This document shows, piece after piece, positions 59,221 to 64,000 of a DNA stretch of 64,000 bases (position 1 is its first letter; each line of letters begins with the position of its first letter). The stretch lies in NCBI GenBank assembly GCA_002238925.1, contig MPNH01000009.1, forward strand, positions 1 to 64,000, read 5' to 3'. Both the position numbers and the translations under genes were made by a program. This stretch comes from Spirochaetaceae bacterium bin103. Its GTDB lineage: Bacteria > Spirochaetota > Spirochaetia > SZUA-6 > Bin103. The notes under the pieces were generated by a model. It saw nothing but the letters and a program-made list of their open reading frames with translations, was not told the DNA's origin and ran no database searches.

Positions 59221-59612
59221 AGGCGCTCCTCGACACGCACATCCTGGTGCGCTGGGTATCGCACCCGGACGAACTCAGCCCGGCGCAGCGCCACGCGGTG
59301 GGACTCGCGAGCGCCGCGCATCCACTACTGGTGGCGTCGATCAGTCTGTGGGAGGTCGCCACGCTGGTGAATCTCGGGCGGTTGCGCCTGGACCGTCCGT
59401 TGCGCGAGTGGCTGGAGCGGGCGGTAGCGGCTCCGCTCGTGCGCGTGGTGGATCTGTCGCCATCCATCGCGGCCGAGGTGGCGGCCCTGCCCGACTCGTT
59501 CCATCGCGACCCGGCCGACCGGATCATCGTCGCGAGCGCCCACGTACACGCCGCCGCCCTGCTCACCAACGACCACCGCATCCGGGACGCCGCCCTCGTC
59601 ACCACCGTCTGA
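59217..59612 (+). CDS. PIN-domain toxin (VapC-like)
   Basis: A 131-residue PIN nuclease. The TTG overlapping the antitoxin stop (TTTGA) gives the typical start LKALLDTHILVRW with the first Asp. ASISLWEVATLVNLGRL supplies the Glu, and FHRDPADRIIVASAHVHAAALLTNDHRIRD carries two further Asp. It forms a Phd/VapC-type pair with the preceding gene. The type differs from the VapBC pair at 44 kb, so the two modules are of independent origin. Confidence 0.9.
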   Translation: MKALLDTHILVRWVSHPDELSPAQRHAVGLASAAHPLLVASISLWEVATLVNLGRLRLDRPLREWLERAVAAPLVRVVDLSPSIAAEVAALPDSFHRDPADRIIVASAHVHAAALLTNDHRIRDAALVTTV

Positions 59613-59676
59613 TCCGATGCCGGAGTGGACGAAGCCAGCCGATATGGGCTACATTGTGGCTCAGCCAGGAGGGACG

Positions 59677-60291
59677 ATGAACACCGTAATTCGCGCCCGC
59701 ATCGACGAGCGCGTCAAGGAGGAGGCTGCGGCCGTGCTGGAGGCGATTGGGCTAACGGTGTCGGACGCGTTCCGGCTGCTGATGGTACGCACCGCCACGG
59801 AAAAGCGGCTTCCGTTCGAACCGCTGGTGCCCAACGAGGAGACGGTGGCGACCATGCTTGCGGCCCGCCGCCGTGAGTCGGTTGACGTCGATGGCGCGGA
59901 ACCAGTGGTCGGCGAGTCCAACGCCGTTGGTGAGAGGAATGATGGGCGTCTTCGCGACGCACTGATCGATCTGGATGAGGTAGTCACGGACGCCGTCGAA
60001 GAGGGATTCCCGAGGCCAACCGACGACGCAATCCAAAATGCGAGACGACTCCTCATTCAGTCGTACGCGATTGCACCGCAGCGTTTTGAGGTCTATCCGA
60101 CCGCGGACGGCGAAATCGCTCTGGATCTGCCAAACGACCGCGGCTCGGTCATACTCCTGTGTGACTCACGAGGTGGTGCGTTATGCTTGGTCAACGTCAA
60201 CGGTGTTCGGCGTCGCGCTCGATACTCATCTACGACGAAACTGCCGGACGGATTCGTCCGTGAGGCTTTGACCGAACTGGCCTCCTACTGA
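59677..60291 (+). CDS. RelB/DinJ-type antitoxin domain fused to an unknown C-terminal domain
   Basis: A 204-residue protein. Residues 1-67 are a standard RelB/DinJ antitoxin: MNTVIRARIDERVKEEAAAV, LTVSDAFRLLMVRTATEKRLPFEPL and PNEETVATMLAARR. Instead of the short toxin-binding tail there is a 40-residue linker and a domain reading VEEGFPRPTDDAIQNARRLL, FEVYPTADGEIALDL and ILLCDSRGGALCLVNVNGVRRRARYS. CAGGAGGGACG precedes ATG 59677. Codon use is less GC-extreme in the second half. No RelE-type toxin gene follows, so the second half may be a replacement acquired by recombination. Confidence 0.7.
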   Translation: MNTVIRARIDERVKEEAAAVLEAIGLTVSDAFRLLMVRTATEKRLPFEPLVPNEETVATMLAARRRESVDVDGAEPVVGESNAVGERNDGRLRDALIDLDEVVTDAVEEGFPRPTDDAIQNARRLLIQSYAIAPQRFEVYPTADGEIALDLPNDRGSVILLCDSRGGALCLVNVNGVRRRARYSSTTKLPDGFVREALTELASY

Positions 60292-60425
60292 TTCGCAGCG
60301 ATATCGATGGTGATCCCAAAGACCGCCTTGACGTTGCGCCCCCGCAGGAAGCGATTGGTATCGCCGAGCAGGTCGGGAACACGCGGAGCAAGCCATTCTT
60401 TGGTTGGGCGGTAGTGAAGACGCAA
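60285..60425 (-). CDS. Possible small protein or gene fragment, 46 residues
   Basis: An antisense frame reading RLHYRPTKEWLAPRVPDLLGD, then TNRFLRGRNVKAVFGITIDI and AANQ, from a TTG near 60425. The sequence looks protein-like rather than the Arg/Pro-rich product of an antisense strand. It overlaps the 3' end of the RelB fusion gene and the 5' end of the plus-strand fragment at 60414. No ribosome site is obvious. It may be a remnant of a longer gene. Confidence 0.3.
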   Translation of the reverse strand: MRLHYRPTKEWLAPRVPDLLGDTNRFLRGRNVKAVFGITIDIAANQ

Positions 60426-60620
60426 CAAGCAAGGATGAACGGGCGACGCGTGGTGAGTTCGCCGCTACCAGGTGAGAATCCCTATCACGCGGACATCCTT
60501 GTCCCCGATGCCGCGGCTGACGATCGTGAAGAACAGAAGCAACATGCCCAGGAACTAGCCGATGCGGCCACTTGGCTGGACCGATCTGCCCATGCTTCCG
60601 AAGAAATACCCACGAGATAG
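60414..60620 (+). CDS. Small hypothetical protein or gene fragment, 68 residues
   Basis: From GTG 60414: VKTQQARMNGRRVVSSPLPG, then NPYHADILVPDAAADDREEQKQHAQELADAATWLD. The acidic helical C-terminus and moderate GC suggest real coding sequence. It could be the C-terminal remnant of a larger protein, because no start with a good ribosome site is present and an opposed fragment abuts it. The amidohydrolase gene follows 10 bp downstream. Family not identified with confidence. Confidence 0.4.
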   Translation: MKTQQARMNGRRVVSSPLPGENPYHADILVPDAAADDREEQKQHAQELADAATWLDRSAHASEEIPTR

Positions 60621-60630
60621 GAGTGTAGAG

Positions 60631-61485
60631 ATGGCGACTGGCGTACCGACGATAGACTCGCAGGTTCATGCCTACGAACGCGACCGGCCGGAACGGCCGT
60701 GGCAGGGGACGCTGGCGGGTCCCGCGGAAGTGACCGGCGATGACATGGTGGCGGCGATGGACGCGGTCGGCGTGGACGGGGCGCTGCTGGTGTCTCCGTA
60801 TGCCATGTACCGCTTCGACGCCGGCTATGCCGTCGAGGTCCACCGCAAGCACCCGCACCGCTTCGGCCTGATCCGGCCGTTCGATCCGGAGTCGGAGGCG
60901 ATCGACGAGCAGATGGCGGAGTGGACCGCCACGCCGGGCGTGGTCGGAGCCCGGGTCATGCTCTCGTACGGGTCATACGAAGCGGATCACCCGGGGGTGA
61001 ATCGCATCCTCGCCGCCGGCGGGCGGGCCGGAGTGCCGGTGAACGTGATGTGCTCCGGCCAACTGGCCCTGTTCCGGGAGCTGGCGCGCCGCAACCCCGA
61101 CACGCAACTGGTGGTTGACCACCTGGGCCTGGCGCAGCCGTTCGAGCCGCCAGCCCCGCCCGACCCGTTCGCGGACCTCGGCGTCGTGCTGTCGCTCGCC
61201 GAACTGGACAACGTGGCGATCAAGATCTCCGGAGCCTGCACGCTGTCGCATCGGCCGTTCCCCTACCCGGACATCTGGGAGCCTCTCGGCACGATTTTCG
61301 AAGCGTTCGGTTTCGATCGCTGCATGTGGGGCACCGACTGGACCAGGGCCGCGAACCTGCTCACCTACGAGCAGGGCGTCGAAGCATTCCGTGTCACCGA
61401 CCAGCTCTCCGATTCGGAGCGTGCCCGGCTCATGGGCGGTACGCTCGCGAAGATCTACCACTGGCGGCCCGGCACCGCCGAGTAG
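60631..61485 (+). CDS. Amidohydrolase family protein (Amidohydro_2, TIM-barrel metal hydrolase)
   Basis: A 284-residue hydrolase. The N-terminal TIDSQVHAYERDRPERPW has DxxVH in place of the usual DxHxH, so one metal His is missing or shifted. VDGALLVSPYAMYRFDAGYAVEVHRKHPHRFGLI, LVVDHLGLAQ and CMWGTDWTR with the catalytic Asp follow the family order. Relatives are lactone hydrolases (sugar lactones, PDC hydrolase LigI) and gamma-resorcylate-type decarboxylases. AGGAG lies 8 bp before ATG 60631. A sugar-lactone role would suit the uronate-type enzymes at 28-38 kb but is only inference. Confidence 0.87.
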   Translation: MATGVPTIDSQVHAYERDRPERPWQGTLAGPAEVTGDDMVAAMDAVGVDGALLVSPYAMYRFDAGYAVEVHRKHPHRFGLIRPFDPESEAIDEQMAEWTATPGVVGARVMLSYGSYEADHPGVNRILAAGGRAGVPVNVMCSGQLALFRELARRNPDTQLVVDHLGLAQPFEPPAPPDPFADLGVVLSLAELDNVAIKISGACTLSHRPFPYPDIWEPLGTIFEAFGFDRCMWGTDWTRAANLLTYEQGVEAFRVTDQLSDSERARLMGGTLAKIYHWRPGTAE

Positions 61486-61533
61486 CACCCCACGCTGTCC
61501 TACGTATACTCGTCCAGTGCTTCGCGAATCAGC

Positions 61534-61866
61534 TCACTCATCGGTCGACCGGCTCGCAAGCGTTACCCAGGCGGGTTCTTCGATTTCGGGGGTGGTGCGG
61601 TACAGGACCAGGGGATCCAGGTCGATGCAGCGCGTCTCGTCACGGGTGCCGGCGAGGTCCCAGGCGGCGGTGCCGTTCAGGACGGTGAGCGCCTGCCGGA
61701 ACACGGCACGGTCGCGCAGGGGACGGAACACCGGCTGGTCGAGCAGCGGTTCCACGTCGTACTGGTGAATGGAGCCGTCGTCGAAGTAGAGCAGGATGAG
61801 GTAACCGTCGCCTGGGGCGGCGATCACCTGCAGCACCTGCGGCATGTAGTTCGGGTGGTCGATCAC
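61534..61866 (-). CDS. DUF2442 domain protein
   Basis: A 110-residue protein with the DUF2442 pattern: PQVLQVIAAPGDGYLILLYFDDGSIHQYDVEPLL, then FRPLRDRAVFRQALTVLNGTAAWD and IDLDPLVLYR. It overlaps the DUF4160 gene by four bases (ATGA), the classic pairing of these families. The pair is often found in accessory regions and has been suggested to behave like a toxin-antitoxin module, without firm proof. Confidence 0.87.
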   Translation of the reverse strand: MIDHPNYMPQVLQVIAAPGDGYLILLYFDDGSIHQYDVEPLLDQPVFRPLRDRAVFRQALTVLNGTAAWDLAGTRDETRCIDLDPLVLYRTTPEIEEPAWVTLASRSTDE

Positions 61867-62123
61867 GACAGCCCCTGAATCGAGCGTAGCGGCTGGCCGG
61901 CGCGCGCCAGCTCCCAGTTCTGCATCAGTTCGTCCACGTGCAGTTCGGCCCAGGCGAGCACCAGCCGCAGTTGCCGCCGCGGCAGGTAGCCGGCGATCAC
62001 GATGCCGCGGCGAATGTCGATCTGGGCCTCGTGCTCCGCGTATTGCGCATGAAAGTGCGGCGGGTCGTGCTCGCGCCAGTAAAGCAGGATGCGGATGCCG
62101 TGGAACAGGGCGACGACGGGCAT
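61863..62123 (-). CDS. DUF4160 domain protein
   Basis: An 86-residue protein: MPVVALFHGIRILLYWREHDPPHFHAQYAEHEAQIDI, then GYLPRRQLRLVLAWAELHVDELMQNWELAR. The DPPHFHA motif is diagnostic of DUF4160. It is 13 bp downstream of acs and overlaps the DUF2442 gene, so it may be read from the acs transcript. No catalytic role is established. Confidence 0.9.
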   Translation of the reverse strand: MPVVALFHGIRILLYWREHDPPHFHAQYAEHEAQIDIRRGIVIAGYLPRRQLRLVLAWAELHVDELMQNWELARAGQPLRSIQGLS

Positions 62124-62136
62124 CGGTGAACGGCCG

Positions 62137-64000
<1,864 letters not shown>

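Overview
The window is a 64 kb chromosomal piece of very high GC (roughly 70% by eye) that is densely packed with genes on both strands. GTG and TTG starts are common, and stop/start overlaps such as ATGA are frequent. Gene content points to a free-living Gram-negative bacterium: Lgt, PspA, lipoprotein signals, an MsbA-like exporter, a sigma-54 activator and a membrane pyrophosphatase are all present. Pyrophosphate-dependent phosphofructokinase, archaeal-type phosphoglycerate mutase, a membrane PPase and a stand-alone CofE-like ligase fit Spirochaetota or a similar high-GC environmental lineage. No rRNA is present, so the assignment is inference only. There is one tRNA (Val, anticodon CAC). 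I saw no CRISPR array, intact insertion sequence or prophage.

Layout. 1-6.8 kb: a secreted unknown, a lipoate ligase-like protein, phosphoglycerate mutase, endonuclease III, a short-chain dehydrogenase, PPi-phosphofructokinase and tRNA-Val. 7-12 kb: a leucine-rich-repeat lipoprotein, Lgt, a CtpA-type protease and RsmE. 12.2-18.4 kb: an envelope-stress-like set (sigma-54 activator without a DNA-binding domain, YbjN-like protein, PspA, degenerate OmpR-type regulator), then membrane PPase and a small membrane protein. 18.5-20.2 kb: a lower-GC two-gene locus of an AAA ATPase and a TOPRIM-like protein, the best candidate for a defence-like system. 20.2-27.3 kb: CofE-like ligase, Hsp70-like protein, dienelactone hydrolase, SDR, MOSC protein and an ATP-dependent DNA ligase. 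27.3-43 kb: an oxidoreductase, sugar and sulfate-ester catabolic region (PhyH, Gfo/Idh, alpha-L-fucosidase, two sulfatases, MDR dehydrogenase, two TIM-barrel isomerases, ABC exporter, MocR regulator). 43-53 kb: an FMN split-barrel protein, VapBC, gamma-carbonic anhydrase, a DUF4914/PEPCK-like protein, a phosphopantetheinyl transferase/metallophosphoesterase pair and a siroheme sulfite/nitrite reductase. 53.5-59 kb: a peptide-type ABC importer without its ATPases and an FG-GAP/UnbV protein. 59-64 kb: toxin-antitoxin genes, a RelB fusion, an amidohydrolase, a DUF4160/DUF2442 pair and acetyl-CoA synthetase.

The strongest unexplained signal is structural. Five imperfect head-to-tail duplications (periods 34, 78, 91, 97 and 108 bp) lie inside coding genes. 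Near each junction the copies differ mainly by change toward G (or C), often ending in G or C runs. Three of them shift the reading frame, and removing one unit restores a good protein. This looks more like assembly or base-calling error than biology, so frameshifts in the affected genes should not be read as real gene decay until raw reads are checked.

Themes. PPi-PFK and the membrane PPase imply a pyrophosphate-linked energy economy. The 27-43 kb region suggests breakdown of sulfated, fucose-containing polysaccharides. Toxin-antitoxin genes and their remnants (33.8, 44.0-44.6, 59.0-60.3 and probably 61.5-62.1 kb) mark sites of local turnover.
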